Shown piece by piece: positions 26,579-35,862 of a DNA stretch of 64,000 nt. The DNA is from Candidatus Gastranaerophilales bacterium. GTDB lineage: Bacteria; Cyanobacteriota; Vampirovibrionia; Gastranaerophilales; Gastranaerophilaceae. Position 1 is the stretch's first letter; each line of letters opens with the position of its first letter. The stretch covers positions 186,001 to 250,000 of the forward strand of contig CALUWF010000001.1 of assembly GCA_944324405.1 (NCBI GenBank), written 5' to 3'. The position numbers and the translations under genes are program-made. The notes beneath the pieces were generated by a model. It did not search any database. It saw nothing but the letters and a program-made list of their open reading frames with translations, and was not told the DNA's origin.

Positions 26579-26620
26579 AAACTAAAAGCCCCTAAACCGG
26601 CTGGCTAGGAGGCTTTTAGT
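26579..26620 (-). terminator. Terminator after flagellin B
   Basis: AACTAAAAGCC pairs with GGCTTTTAGTT around a GC-rich inner hairpin (CCGGCTGG region). It stands about 25 nt beyond the flagellin B stop; T-rich on both sides. Confidence 0.8.
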
Positions 26621-26645
26621 TTTTTGTATACAGTTAATTTCTTAA

Positions 26646-27524
26646 CTATATGAGAGACAATGCAATGTTGGGTTGTTGGTTTGCTTGCGTTAACAGCGAA
26701 GCTGATGCTTGTTGAAGGATTTGGTTCTGGATATAGTTAGATGATTCTGTAGCTATATCAGCATCGGATATACGTGAATTTGCAGCAGAGAGGTTTTCAT
26801 ACTGAGTATCAAGCTGATCCATTGCAGAGTCGAGCCTGTTAATGGTCGAACCGATTGTACCTCTTCTTGTTGAAATTTCCGTAATTGCCACGTCAAGTGC
26901 ATCCAACTGTGCTTGCATATCCGCTAATTCGGAAGGATCCGCACCATCTATAAATTTAGATGTAAAAGCGGCAGTTCCCGTAAGAGCAGAAACCAATGCG
27001 CCGTCAAATACGCCCGAGATTGTAATCGTATCAACATCAGAATTTGAACCGGTACCGATTTGAAGCGTAACTTCCGTATCAGCACCTTCCAATGTGCCGT
27101 CAGCACCGCCGAACAGGTTAAATGTATTAAATTTTGCACCTGCTGCAATTCTGTCGATTTCAGCAAGGCGCGCTTGGGCTTCTTCCTGCATAGCGACGAG
27201 CTGATCGGTTGTTTGACCGCCGTTCATTGCTTGCAAAGTCAAGTCACGAATACGCATAAAGTTGTCTTGCATAACCGCAAGGTTTCCTTCAGCTGTTTGC
27301 AAAAGGTTAATACCTTGTTGAGCATTGCTCTTTGCAACACTTGTACCGCGGGTTTGAACTTCAATACCTTTTGAAATTACAAGACCTGCCGCGTCATCTG
27401 CCGCAGAGTTGATTTTTGAACCGGTGGTCATCCTTTCCATTGCCGTGTTCATTGCATCTGTAACTTTGTTCAAGTTGTTTTGTACTTGAATAGATTGAAC
27501 GTTTGTGTTAACCACAATAGCCAT
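26646..27524 (-). CDS. Flagellin B
   Basis: 292 residues. Same conserved termini as flagellin A, with a different surface segment (about residues 115-210, including GGADGTLEGADTEVTLQIGTG). The Shine-Dalgarno AAGGAGAT sits 7 nt ahead of the ATG, with ACAAGGAAGT upstream. It has its own terminator, so the two flagellins are separate transcription units or a read-through pair. They could be alternately used or form a composite filament. Confidence 0.97.
   Translation of the reverse strand: MAIVVNTNVQSIQVQNNLNKVTDAMNTAMERMTTGSKINSAADDAAGLVISKGIEVQTRGTSVAKSNAQQGINLLQTAEGNLAVMQDNFMRIRDLTLQAMNGGQTTDQLVAMQEEAQARLAEIDRIAAGAKFNTFNLFGGADGTLEGADTEVTLQIGTGSNSDVDTITISGVFDGALVSALTGTAAFTSKFIDGADPSELADMQAQLDALDVAITEISTRRGTIGSTINRLDSAMDQLDTQYENLSAANSRISDADIATESSNYIQNQILQQASASLLTQANQQPNIALSLI
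27211..27524. repeat. 314-bp tract identical in flagellins A and B (copy B)
   Basis: Partner of 26147-26460. Identity begins exactly at the GTTTGACCGCCG point in both genes and continues to the start codon. Confidence 0.85.
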
Positions 27525-27837
27525 AGTTTAAATCTCCTTATTTTTGTTTACTTCCTTGTTTTTTGGCAGCGCAACCTCTGTCAGAACCACAAATTGATGA
27601 GGTTTTAACAAAACCGATAACCGTTCATATTCAAAGGTTTTATGCCTTTTGACAGCAGGTTATTTCTTTGTGCCTAAAACACCGCTCAATCAAATAATTA
27701 AGGGGAAATAGTCATGGGGAAAATATTTACTGTCATCTTTGTCAAATACTAAAAATTGTCTTCCTTGTCTTTGACACTATTATATTAAATCTTTTTCAAT
27801 CTCAAATGTATTATAGCTGCGTTTGAAATTTCTTATA
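27525..27837 (-). promoter_or_regulatory. Flagellin B leader and upstream region with CsrA-type motifs
   Basis: A 313-nt non-coding stretch between flagellin B and cca. ACAAGGAAGT lies at 27550-27559 (minus strand), placed before the Shine-Dalgarno as in flagellin A. A third ACAAGGAAG occurs near 27760-27768. TTGACA-like boxes are seen (for example around 27738-27743, minus strand), but no -10 at proper spacing convinced me. I could not find a clear sigma-28 promoter. No gene is visible. Confidence 0.55.
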
Positions 27838-28977
27838 CTAAGGTATAAATGTTTTTCGCACATAGTCAATTTCATCTTCAAATGTAATAATAGTGCTGTT
27901 TTTAGCCAGTTTTTTACGCAATACTTTATCTAATATTTCACCTATTATTCTGCCCTTGCTAAATCCCAGCGCCAATAAGTCCCTGCCTGCAATATTCAAT
28001 TTAATATCTTTTAATTCCCTTTGGTACAAAAGTGCTTTTTTATCAAGCGTTAGGGCATAATAAAGACAAATGTCTTCCTGCGGCAAATTTTTAAAATGTT
28101 TATAAATTTCAAGACGCGAATTTGACATCTGCGCCTTAAGAGCTTCACCTGAAGGATTTTGCCCGATTTGAAGAATATATTTCACATAAACCTGTGCGGT
28201 ATTTTCAGGCGTAAAAATCCTAAACGCCTTTTTAATATTACTTTTTGAAGCCGGAAAATAATCAAAAAGGATTTTATAATACTCTTTGTCGACAAATTCG
28301 CAAAATGCTTTCTCTGCGCGGGATTTGTCACTAAACAATTTATTTAAGGTTAAAATTACTCTGTCTTTGCTCAAATGTTCTCTATTAGGGGTTTTAAGCG
28401 AATTTTTAATTAATTTTTTATCATTTTCGCTAAAATCAAAGCCTTTAAATCTTAATTTAAAATCAAGCCCCCTTAAAATACGCGTAGGGTCATCAATATA
28501 GCTTTTATCGTGCAAAACCTTTAGTGTGCGCTCTTTTATGTCCTTTTGACCAAAATAAGGGTCGATGATTTTAAAATCCAAATCGGGCGTAATTTCAAGG
28601 GCAACAGAGTTAATTGTAAAATCCCTCCTAATCAAGTCATCCTTAATATTGCAGCCTATTTTTTGAACCTTCGGCAGGCAGCCGGGGAAGGGATAAATTT
28701 CAACCCTTGTAGATGCAAAATCAATGTCAATGCCTTCAATTTGCGCTTTTATTGTGCCAAAGTCAAGATGTTGAGATTTAATTTGCGCAAAGTTAAGCGA
28801 TTTTACAAAATCTATAGCGTTTCCTTCGACCAGAATATCGATATCGCAAGGATTTATACCCATCAGGACATCTCTTGCCAAACCGCCTACAAAATAAATT
28901 TTAACCCCGAAGTTTTTTGCTTCAAGGGCTAAATTTTTAATTATTTTATTTATTTTCTCACTAAACTTTATCCGCAT
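27838..28977 (-). CDS. cca: CCA tRNA nucleotidyltransferase / poly(A) polymerase family
   Basis: Adds the 3'-CCA to tRNA, or poly(A). 379 residues, class II nucleotidyltransferase: [13 protein letters not shown], catalytic DIDILV, the [10 protein letters not shown] strand and [18 protein letters not shown]-binding helices. There is no HD domain at the C-terminus. Subfamily (CCA versus A-adding versus poly(A)) cannot be decided by eye; lineages related to cyanobacteria sometimes split the function. It overlaps the upstream accC by 17 nt on the same strand. Confidence 0.9.
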   Translation of the reverse strand: MRIKFSEKINKIIKNLALEAKNFGVKIYFVGGLARDVLMGINPCDIDILVEGNAIDFVKSLNFAQIKSQHLDFGTIKAQIEGIDIDFASTRVEIYPFPGCLPKVQKIGCNIKDDLIRRDFTINSVALEITPDLDFKIIDPYFGQKDIKERTLKVLHDKSYIDDPTRILRGLDFKLRFKGFDFSENDKKLIKNSLKTPNREHLSKDRVILTLNKLFSDKSRAEKAFCEFVDKEYYKILFDYFPASKSNIKKAFRIFTPENTAQVYVKYILQIGQNPSGEALKAQMSNSRLEIYKHFKNLPQEDICLYYALTLDKKALLYQRELKDIKLNIAGRDLLALGFSKGRIIGEILDKVLRKKLAKNSTIITFEDEIDYVRKTFIP

Positions 28978-30328
28978 TTCTTTTGAAGCTTTTCTCCAAA
29001 AAGCTTGTATTAAAATTGCCGCTAATAAAGGTCTCGTCGTTTAAAATTTCGCGATGGAAAGGAATTGTAGTTTTAATTCCGGTTATTACATATTCGCTCA
29101 ATGCCCTTAGCATTCTAAGACGTGCTTCTTCGCGGTCTTTGCCCCAGCAGATTAATTTTCCGACCATCGAATCGTAATACGGCGGGATGGTATAACCCGT
29201 GTAAGCATGTGAATCTACCCTTACTCCAAAGCCGCCGGGCGTAATATAGCCTTCGATTTTACCCGCAAAGGGCATAAAATCTCTATCGGGGTCTTCCGCG
29301 TTAATTCTGCACTCTATTGCATGGCCTCTTAAACAAATATCTTCCTGTTTGACAGAGAGTCTTTGGCCTGCCGCGGCTCTTATTTGTTCTTTTACAATGT
29401 CCACGCCCGAAATCATCTCAGACACGCAGTGTTCAACCTGAATTCTGGTATTCATTTCCATAAAATACCATTTTTTGTTTTTGGAATCTGTTTCATCAAG
29501 CAGGAACTCTATTGTGCCCGCACCTTCGTAATTAATGGCCCTTGCGGCATTAACGGCTGCCTCGCCCATTGCTTTTCTTATATCTTCGCTGATAGCAGGC
29601 GATGGTGCTTCTTCGAGGAGTTTTTGATGGCGTCTTTGAATAGAGCAGTCCCTCTCGCCGAGGTGAACAACATTTCCAAAAGAATCTGCAAGTACCTGAA
29701 CTTCGATATGACGCGGATTTTCAAGGTATTTTTCAACGTAAACTTCCGGATTGCCAAAAGCATTTTTGGCTTCGTTTCTGCATAAATTAAACGCATCCTC
29801 AAGTTCATAGTCTTCTCTTACAATTCTCATGCCCTTTCCGCCGCCGCCGGCCGTTGCTTTTATTATAATCGGGTAGCCGACTTTATTAGCAAAAATGCGT
29901 ATATCATCAACAGATTCTATAAGCCCGGTGCCCGGAGTAACGGGAACTTTGCTTTTAATCATGGTGGCACGAGCTGATGCCTTATCGCCCATTGCACGCA
30001 TTGCTTCTGCGCTTGGGCCTATAAATTTTATATGGTGTTCGTTGCAAATGTCCACAAAGTCCGCACGCTCTGCCATAAAACCGTATCCCGGATGAATTGC
30101 GTCCGCGCCCGATGTAAGGGCGACAGAAATTATCGCGGGAATGTGAAGATAACTTTTTGCGCTTTGTGCAGGGCCTATGCAATATGCTTCATCTGCCATA
30201 GACACATGCAAACTCTGCGAATCTGCCTGTGAATAGACAGCAACCGTTGCAATACCAAGCTCTTTGCAAGCTCTTATAATTCTGAGGGCAATTTCTCCCC
30301 TGTTTGCTATTAATACTTTTTTAAACAT
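28961..30328 (-). CDS. accC: Acetyl-CoA carboxylase, biotin carboxylase subunit
   Basis: ATP-grasp enzyme that carboxylates biotin on AccB. 455 residues: [20 protein letters not shown] loop [64 protein letters not shown]. It follows accB after about 70 nt containing a terminator-like hairpin. accD and accA lie 4.6 kb away on the other strand, so all four subunits are in this window. Confidence 0.97.
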   Translation of the reverse strand: MFKKVLIANRGEIALRIIRACKELGIATVAVYSQADSQSLHVSMADEAYCIGPAQSAKSYLHIPAIISVALTSGADAIHPGYGFMAERADFVDICNEHHIKFIGPSAEAMRAMGDKASARATMIKSKVPVTPGTGLIESVDDIRIFANKVGYPIIIKATAGGGGKGMRIVREDYELEDAFNLCRNEAKNAFGNPEVYVEKYLENPRHIEVQVLADSFGNVVHLGERDCSIQRRHQKLLEEAPSPAISEDIRKAMGEAAVNAARAINYEGAGTIEFLLDETDSKNKKWYFMEMNTRIQVEHCVSEMISGVDIVKEQIRAAAGQRLSVKQEDICLRGHAIECRINAEDPDRDFMPFAGKIEGYITPGGFGVRVDSHAYTGYTIPPYYDSMVGKLICWGKDREEARLRMLRALSEYVITGIKTTIPFHREILNDETFISGNFNTSFLEKSFKRNADKV

Positions 30329-30361
30329 AACTTATAAACCTTAAAATAGGTGATAACATCA

Positions 30362-30402
30362 AAAAATTTAAGGCGCCCTAAAACATAAGGCACCTTAAAT
30401 TT
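30362..30402 (-). terminator. Terminator-like hairpin between accB and accC
   Basis: AAATTTAAGGTGCC pairs with GGCGCCTTAAATTT (13 of 14) in the minus-strand transcript, followed by TTT, immediately at the accB stop. Because accC continues on the same strand, it may be an attenuator that sets the AccB:AccC ratio. Confidence 0.65.
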
Positions 30403-30865
30403 ATTCTACATACATTAAAACCTGTCCGTATTCAACGCTTTGACCGTCTTCTACGCAGATTTGCGTAATTTTACCGGAAACATCAGACTCTATTTCATTC
30501 ATCAGCTTCATTGCTTCAACGATACATACAACCTGGCCGGCACTTACGGTATCGCCCACTTTTACAAAAGGTTTTGCTCCGGGGCTTGGTGCAGCGTAAA
30601 ATGCGCCGACCATAGGAGATGTTATGGGAGTACCCTTTGAAGTGCTCTGTGTTTGTGCGGGTGCTTCATCTTCATCTGCTTTAACTGCCGCCTGTTGCGG
30701 TATATAAGCAGCGCTAACCGAAGGAGCGCTTGCCTGCACCACTGTTTGGTTAATTTCTCGTCTGATGGTGATAGCCTGCTCGCCATCCTCAAGGATGATT
30801 TCACTTAATGAATTTTCATCAATGAGTTTTGCGAGCTTTTCAATGTAGTCTGTTTCAAAATTCAT
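30401..30865 (-). CDS. accB: Acetyl-CoA carboxylase, biotin carboxyl carrier protein
   Basis: 154 residues. N-terminal helical domain, an Ala/Pro/Gln-rich linker (about 45-75), and the biotinyl domain with [15 protein letters not shown]; Lys120 is the biotinylation site. The thumb region [13 protein letters not shown] is present. It follows efp by 11 nt, a frequent efp-accB-accC order. Confidence 0.96.
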   Translation of the reverse strand: MNFETDYIEKLAKLIDENSLSEIILEDGEQAITIRREINQTVVQASAPSVSAAYIPQQAAVKADEDEAPAQTQSTSKGTPITSPMVGAFYAAPSPGAKPFVKVGDTVSAGQVVCIVEAMKLMNEIESDVSGKITQICVEDGQSVEYGQVLMYVE

Positions 30866-30876
30866 ATTCTAAATTC

Positions 30877-31434
30877 CTATACTCTGTCAAGATATTCGTT
30901 AGTTCTGGTGTCAATTCTTAATTTATCGCCGATGTTAATAAAGAAAGGAACATTGACAACCGCGCCGCCTTCCAATGTAGCGGGCTTTGTACCGCCCTGT
31001 GCGGTATTTCCTTTTTCCGCAGGAGGCGTATCTACTACTTCAAGTTCTACAAAATTAGGCAGGTCAACACCTATAATTCTGCCGTCATGCATTAAAATCT
31101 GAACATTCATGTTTTCTTTTAAATATTTAATTCCGTCACCGATTGCAGAAGCGGGAACGGGAAGCTGTTCATAAGATTCTAAATCCATCATAACAAAGTC
31201 TGCACCTTCTTTGTAAAGGTATTGCATTTCGCGTCTGTCAAGCATTGCTTTTGCGACTTTTTCGCCTGCCCTGAAAGTTCTTTCAACAACTTGACCGGTT
31301 TCAACGTTTTTGAGTTTTGACCTTACAAAAGCTGCGCCTTTGCCGGGTTTTACGTGTAAGAACTCAACAACAGACCAAAGGCCGTTATCAAGCTGGAGTG
31401 TTAAACCGGTTTTTAAATCATTTACTGAAATCAT
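30877..31434 (-). CDS. efp: Elongation factor P
   Basis: Relieves ribosome stalling at polyproline. 185 residues in three OB/KOW domains. The N-terminal loop [16 protein letters not shown] carries the tip Lys (KPGKGAA), and the C-terminal signature has [16 protein letters not shown]. No modification enzyme is in this window. The glycine-rich giants here are not polyproline-rich, so no special link is claimed. Confidence 0.97.
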   Translation of the reverse strand: MISVNDLKTGLTLQLDNGLWSVVEFLHVKPGKGAAFVRSKLKNVETGQVVERTFRAGEKVAKAMLDRREMQYLYKEGADFVMMDLESYEQLPVPASAIGDGIKYLKENMNVQILMHDGRIIGVDLPNFVELEVVDTPPAEKGNTAQGGTKPATLEGGAVVNVPFFINIGDKLRIDTRTNEYLDRV

Positions 31435-31449
31435 AAAGTATCCCTATTA

Positions 31450-32172
31450 TTAACTGTCTTTACAAATTTTATCATAAACCAGATTTTTTACATAAAAATT
31501 TTCATCATTTTTCAATTTCTGTAACAATTCTTTTGGAGGATTTTCCATTTTTGTAAGAATTTTCGCGGTTTTCTCCCTTATTGTATAATCAAGAAAATTA
31601 ACCGTATTTTGGCAAATTTCTATAATTTCATCTTCAAATTCACCCTCCATTGTTTCGCCAAGAGCCTCAAGACACCAATAAAGGTTAAAAAGCTTTTTAT
31701 TTTTGGCATGGTTTTTGCGATTTTTCATTTTATTTTCCCTGTGGGCGGCAAAAGTTTTTTCATAAATTTTAAAATCTTCAAGAATTTCATTGATTTTTTT
31801 AATATTAAGAGGGGTTATAAGCCTTGCTAAATCCGGATTTTTTACAAGAAGTCCTATTATTGCACGACAGATGTTGGGATTTATATCCGAAATTCCGTTC
31901 ATAAGGGCATTTAGCATATTTTTACTTTTTAAAAATCCGCTCCCGCAAATATCACTCAAAACAAGTGCACAGGCTTCGCGCACTGGGTTTGGATGATTTG
32001 TAAGATGCTCAATAATTAAATCCGCCTCATCCTGATTTTTTATTTTATCAATACACAGAAAAGCATAAGGTTTTTTTGTTTCGTCCTCTCCGGACAAAAT
32101 TTCAAAAGCTTCATTGCGCGTTAAGTTAATAGCATTTTGGACAGTTAAAAAATTATCATTAGACTTATTCAT
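31450..32172 (-). CDS. HEAT-repeat-like protein
   Basis: 240 residues, helical, with HEAT-like pairs (ADLIIEHLTNHPNPVREACALVLSD; NALMNGISDINPNICRAIIGLLVK; TVNFLDYTIREKTAKILTKMENP). No catalytic motif or signal. It is the first gene of the minus-strand run into efp (15-nt gap). Perhaps an adaptor or lyase-type HEAT protein; function unknown. Confidence 0.75.
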   Translation of the reverse strand: MNKSNDNFLTVQNAINLTRNEAFEILSGEDETKKPYAFLCIDKIKNQDEADLIIEHLTNHPNPVREACALVLSDICGSGFLKSKNMLNALMNGISDINPNICRAIIGLLVKNPDLARLITPLNIKKINEILEDFKIYEKTFAAHRENKMKNRKNHAKNKKLFNLYWCLEALGETMEGEFEDEIIEICQNTVNFLDYTIREKTAKILTKMENPPKELLQKLKNDENFYVKNLVYDKICKDS

Positions 32173-32251
32173 AGGATAAAATATAACACAAGAGGCAATT
32201 TAAAGGTAAAAACTTTAAATTAATATATTTATAAATTAAGCACATTTAGTG

Positions 32252-32257
32252 TATAAT
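32252..32257 (+). promoter_or_regulatory. -10 box for the small 55-aa gene
   Basis: TATAAT with a weak AT-rich -35 region, 32 nt ahead of the ATG at 32290. Confidence 0.4.
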
Positions 32258-32289
32258 AACGTATAACAAAACAGTAAGCAGGTGAAATT

Positions 32290-32457
32290 ATGAATTTTTT
32301 GAAAAAATTGTTGGGTTTAAACAATCAAGATGAAGGCTATATCGGCCTTTCAAGCTTTACAAATAATTCTCACTGCCTTGAAGACAAAAAGGAAGAAACC
32401 AAAAAGCACATCAAAAGGGAACCCACTTTAACGGAACTTTTAAAAAGAGCTAATTAA
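32290..32457 (+). CDS. Small hypothetical protein, 55 residues
   Basis: Reads MNFLKKLLGLNNQDEGYIGL, then a hydrophilic, Lys/Glu-rich centre, ending LTELLKRAN. An amphipathic N-terminal helix (MNFLKKLLGL) could associate with membranes. Shine-Dalgarno AGGTGA lies 5 nt before the ATG and a TATAAT box upstream. It is the only plus-strand gene in a minus-strand run, and its 3' end overlaps the convergent DUF212 gene by 18 nt. Function unknown; the clear expression signals support a real gene. Confidence 0.6.
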   Translation: MNFLKKLLGLNNQDEGYIGLSSFTNNSHCLEDKKEETKKHIKREPTLTELLKRAN

Positions 32458-32943
32458 AACAAGAAAAGCATTGAACGCTTCGACATTTATCAAAGAATGC
32501 ACGAAAAACGCCACAACAAACCCCAATGCCGCACCGCAAAAAACTTCAAAAGGAGTGTGTCCCAAAAGCTCTTTTAAAACTTCGTAAGGCTTTGTTTCAT
32601 GGTGCTCGACAAATTCCTGCACCACACGATTTAGCGTTGCTGCGGTTTTGCCGGCAGCACGTCTTAAGCCTGCCGCATCCTGCATAATGATAAGTGAAAA
32701 GCCAAGTGATATTGCAAATTCAACAGATGTCACTCCGCAAATTATCCCCACACTTGTGGCAAGGGCGATAACGCCTGCGGAATGAGATGATGGCATGCCG
32801 CCGGTTGTTGTAAAAATTTTAAAATTTATTTTTTTGTTTTTGATGTAGTGGAAAATTACTTTTAAAGTCTGCGCAATGCCGGCAGCCAAAAGCCCTGCGG
32901 CTAAAACTTCAAGACCCGTATTAAAAAATTGTATCACCTGCAC
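32440..32943 (-). CDS. Divergent PAP2-family membrane protein (DUF212)
   Basis: 167 residues, four or five membrane segments. The family motif TTTGGMPSSHSAGVIALAT resembles the acid phosphatase/vanadium haloperoxidase Ser-His core. Substrate is unknown; relatives are proposed lipid phosphatases, which would suit its position 4 nt after a prenyl diphosphate synthase (possible undecaprenyl or isoprenoid phosphate metabolism, inference). Confidence 0.85.
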   Translation of the reverse strand: MQVIQFFNTGLEVLAAGLLAAGIAQTLKVIFHYIKNKKINFKIFTTTGGMPSSHSAGVIALATSVGIICGVTSVEFAISLGFSLIIMQDAAGLRRAAGKTAATLNRVVQEFVEHHETKPYEVLKELLGHTPFEVFCGAALGFVVAFFVHSLINVEAFNAFLVLISSF

Positions 32944-32947
32944 CGCC

Positions 32948-33835
32948 TTATTTAACTCTTTCGCACATTTTATCTAAAATTTCCGTAAATATTTCGGAAC
33001 TAAATTCTTTATTAAGTATATCATGACATTTCAAATTTAATTCATTAAATTTTTCTTTTGCCCCTTCAAGAGAAAAAAGTGTAACATAGGTCGCTTTATT
33101 TTCTTTTGCATCTTTGCCTGCGGTTTTGCCAAGCTCTTTTGTGGTTGAGATAACATCTAAAATATCATCGTAAATCTGGAATAAAAGTCCGAAATTAAGT
33201 GCAAAATCCCTCACCGCATTAAGTTTATCGGCATTCGCGCCGCCTAAATATGCACCCGAGAGCATTGCAGCTTCAAAAAGAGCGGATGTTTTATAGGTGT
33301 GAATATATTTTAAATGCTGCGCACTTATTGCCTTTTCGCTTTTTTCCGCTTCAATATCGGCACATTGTCCCGCGACAATCCCAAAAGCACCGGCCGCCTT
33401 AAGATAACAGTTAACCACATTTAAAACAGTTTCCCTTTTAATCTCGCGCGGGGTTTTTTCAATTATAATTTGTGCACCGAGGCTTATGAGCGCATCTCCC
33501 GAAAGTACCGCCATCGCCTCACCAAAAACCTTATGATTGGAAGGCTTTCCGCGTCTTAAATCGTCATTATCCATACAGGGTAAATCATCGTGTATAAGGC
33601 TTTGGGCATGGAGCATTTCATAAGCGCATGCGCTTGGCAGGGCACATTCATAAAAACCCGAGAAGATGCGGCACATCTCAAGACAAAACACGCCCCTTAG
33701 CCTTTTGCCGCCCAAAAGAGTGGTATAGCTCATTGATTCAAAAAGAGTTTTTTCATATTGCGCATTTTTTTTGAAATCTTCAAAATACTCTTCCAATGTG
33801 TGATTTACAAGTTTTTTATATTCATCAAAAATCAT
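32948..33835 (-). CDS. ispA: Polyprenyl (farnesyl/geranylgeranyl) diphosphate synthase
   Basis: 295 residues. The two Asp-rich motifs are DDLPCMDNDDLRRGKP and QIYDDILD; GGKRLRGVFCLE is the N-terminal IPP site and AAGAFGIVAGQ a family block. The ATG at 33835 has GGGGAAG upstream and overlaps the rsgA stop by 11 nt. Chain length (C15 or C20) is uncertain. It takes IPP/DMAPP from the MEP pathway, of which ispF is also here. Confidence 0.92.
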   Translation of the reverse strand: MIFDEYKKLVNHTLEEYFEDFKKNAQYEKTLFESMSYTTLLGGKRLRGVFCLEMCRIFSGFYECALPSACAYEMLHAQSLIHDDLPCMDNDDLRRGKPSNHKVFGEAMAVLSGDALISLGAQIIIEKTPREIKRETVLNVVNCYLKAAGAFGIVAGQCADIEAEKSEKAISAQHLKYIHTYKTSALFEAAMLSGAYLGGANADKLNAVRDFALNFGLLFQIYDDILDVISTTKELGKTAGKDAKENKATYVTLFSLEGAKEKFNELNLKCHDILNKEFSSEIFTEILDKMCERVK

Positions 33836-34865
33836 TTTCTTCCCCGTTAAAATTATTAAAATCTTCAAAATTTTTTATTTTTTGTCTTTGCGTATTTCTG
33901 GAACTTTCGCGTTTTGCTCTGCTTATTTTTGCTCTTTGCGCGCCATGTGTTATTTTTTTTGCTTTTTCTTCTTTTGTGCCCGAATACGTCACCTTATGTT
34001 TATAATCTCTCGCTTCTTTTAAAAATTCAAGATAACTTTTGTATCTTTGCGGATTGATTTTATCGATATTTTCAAGGACAGCGCAGCCAATTGAGTGCTC
34101 ATCACCCTCTAAATGAAGGCAGTCGGAGAATTTGCAGTCTTTTGCAAAATTGTTGATATCATCAAAAAGCAAGTCCAAATCTTTTGGCAAAATAAAATCA
34201 AATTTTAAATTCGAAAATCCCGGAGTATCTATTATTCTAAATTCCTTAAAGTCAAGAATTTCACAGTGCCTTGTCGTGTGCCGGCCTCTCTGAGTGTTTT
34301 GGCTTATTGCAGATGTTCTGATGTTAAAATCAGGATTGAGTGCATTTATTAAAGAGCTTTTTCCGACTCCCGACAATCCGCACAAGACAATGGTTTTTCC
34401 CGTTATTTCTTTTTTTAAATCGCTCAATCCGTATTTTTCTTTTGCGGAAGTAAAAACTGTTTTATAGCCGAGAGGCTTATATATTTTTATAATTTCATCC
34501 GCCTGTTTTTTAAATTCGGATTTATCTGGTAAATCTTCCTTGTTAAAACAGAGCATGGTGTTTATTTTATGGTATTTTAAAAATGTTAAATACCTGTTTA
34601 GCTGAACATAATCAAGCTTCGGCTCAAGCAGGGAAGATACGACAACGGCCGTATCAATATTTGCAACTGCCGGTCTTAAGATAAAATTTTTTCTCTCTAA
34701 AATGCCGTTGATAACTCCCGTGTCGTCAAAATCAACAAAATCGCCCGTTAAAACTTTTTCATTCCGCTTTTTTAAAATTTCACGAAGTTTACATTCAAAA
34801 ACATCGCCGCATTTTAACTTAACATAGTAAAAATCCGAATGTATTTTAAAAACCTGCCCTTGCAT
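33825..34865 (-). CDS. rsgA: Ribosome small subunit-dependent GTPase A
   Basis: 30S maturation GTPase; 346 residues. OB fold first, then a circularly permuted G domain (G4 CFNKEDL, before G1 LCGLSGVGKSSLIN and G3 DTPGFS). The zinc site is CKFSDCLHLEGDEHSIGCAV. The C-terminus carries a basic extension (KKITHGAQRAKISRAKRESS) that probably touches rRNA. It is the first gene of the rsgA-ispA-DUF212 set. Confidence 0.95.
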   Translation of the reverse strand: MQGQVFKIHSDFYYVKLKCGDVFECKLREILKKRNEKVLTGDFVDFDDTGVINGILERKNFILRPAVANIDTAVVVSSLLEPKLDYVQLNRYLTFLKYHKINTMLCFNKEDLPDKSEFKKQADEIIKIYKPLGYKTVFTSAKEKYGLSDLKKEITGKTIVLCGLSGVGKSSLINALNPDFNIRTSAISQNTQRGRHTTRHCEILDFKEFRIIDTPGFSNLKFDFILPKDLDLLFDDINNFAKDCKFSDCLHLEGDEHSIGCAVLENIDKINPQRYKSYLEFLKEARDYKHKVTYSGTKEEKAKKITHGAQRAKISRAKRESSRNTQRQKIKNFEDFNNFNGEENDF

Positions 34866-34907
34866 ATATTAATAATAGTTAAAAAAAATTCTTTATTCAA
34901 TTCATTT

Positions 34908-34937
34908 TTGTACACATCAAAGTATTTATATTATAAT
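34908..34937 (+). promoter_or_regulatory. Promoter of the accD-accA-flagellar run
   Basis: TATAAT (34932-34937) with TTGTAC (34908-34913) 18 nt upstream, about 33 nt before the accD ATG. Confidence 0.55.
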
Positions 34938-34969
34938 GTAGTAAAAGATTTTGGTTGAGGATTTTAAAT

Positions 34970-35836
34970 ATGACACTAACCGATTGGTTTAACAAGAGAA
35001 AAATGCAGCAAATTGCCGCCCGCGCAAACGATGTAAAGATTGACGATTCAATATCAAAACTCTGGATGCTCTGTTACAATTGCAATTCGCAGCTTCCAAA
35101 AAAAGACCTTGAAAGAAACAATATGGTCTGTCCGAATTGCGACTATCACTTTAGAATCGGCGCAAGGGACAGAATTAAACTTATAATTGACGAAGGAACA
35201 TTTGTTGAAATGTTTCAAAATATTAAAGGCAAAGACCCTTTAAAATTTGTGGATACACAGCCCTACAGCGAAAGACAAAAAAGCGCAAAAGAAAAATCCG
35301 GACTTGACGAAGCGGTTATTTGCGGAGTTGGCGAAATAAACGGTCAAAAGGCTGCAATTGCGGTTATGGATTTTGATTACATGGGCGGCTCAATGGGCTC
35401 TGTCGTAGGCGAAAAGGTTACGCTTATTATGGAACATGCCTTAAAAGAAAGGCTTCCCGTGATAGCTTTTACATCCTCGGGCGGCGCAAGAATGCAGGAG
35501 AGCGCTCTGAGCCTTATGCAGATGGCAAAAACAAGCTGTGCCGTTGCAAAATTAAACGAAGCAAAAATTTTATACATAACGGTCTTAACGGAGCCGACTT
35601 TTGGCGGTGTAACGGCAAGCTTCGGTACGATAGGCGATATAATTATTGCCGAAAAGGGCGCAAGAATTGGTTTTGCGGGCAGAAGGGTAATTGAGCAGAC
35701 AATTAAACAAAAGCTCCCCGCAGATTTCCAAACGGCTGAGTACCTTTTAAAATACGGACAAATAGACCTTATTGTTACAAGAAAAGAAATGAAAGAAAAA
35801 CTTTCAAAACTTATTGAACTACATTCAAATAAATAA
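34970..35836 (+). CDS. accD: Acetyl-CoA carboxylase carboxyltransferase, beta subunit
   Basis: 288 residues. N-terminal zinc ribbon (CYNCNSQL...CPNCDYHFRI) and crotonase-type domain (GSMGSVVGEKV, TSSGGARMQESALSLMQMAK, EPTFGGVTASF). Transfers CO2 from carboxybiotin to acetyl-CoA with AccA. The ATG at 34970 follows TTGAGGA; a start 15 nt upstream is possible but less likely. First gene of a run that continues through the flagellar export genes. Confidence 0.96.
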   Translation: MTLTDWFNKRKMQQIAARANDVKIDDSISKLWMLCYNCNSQLPKKDLERNNMVCPNCDYHFRIGARDRIKLIIDEGTFVEMFQNIKGKDPLKFVDTQPYSERQKSAKEKSGLDEAVICGVGEINGQKAAIAVMDFDYMGGSMGSVVGEKVTLIMEHALKERLPVIAFTSSGGARMQESALSLMQMAKTSCAVAKLNEAKILYITVLTEPTFGGVTASFGTIGDIIIAEKGARIGFAGRRVIEQTIKQKLPADFQTAEYLLKYGQIDLIVTRKEMKEKLSKLIELHSNK

Positions 35837-35862
35837 AATACGGCAAAAGGAAAAACAAGACT

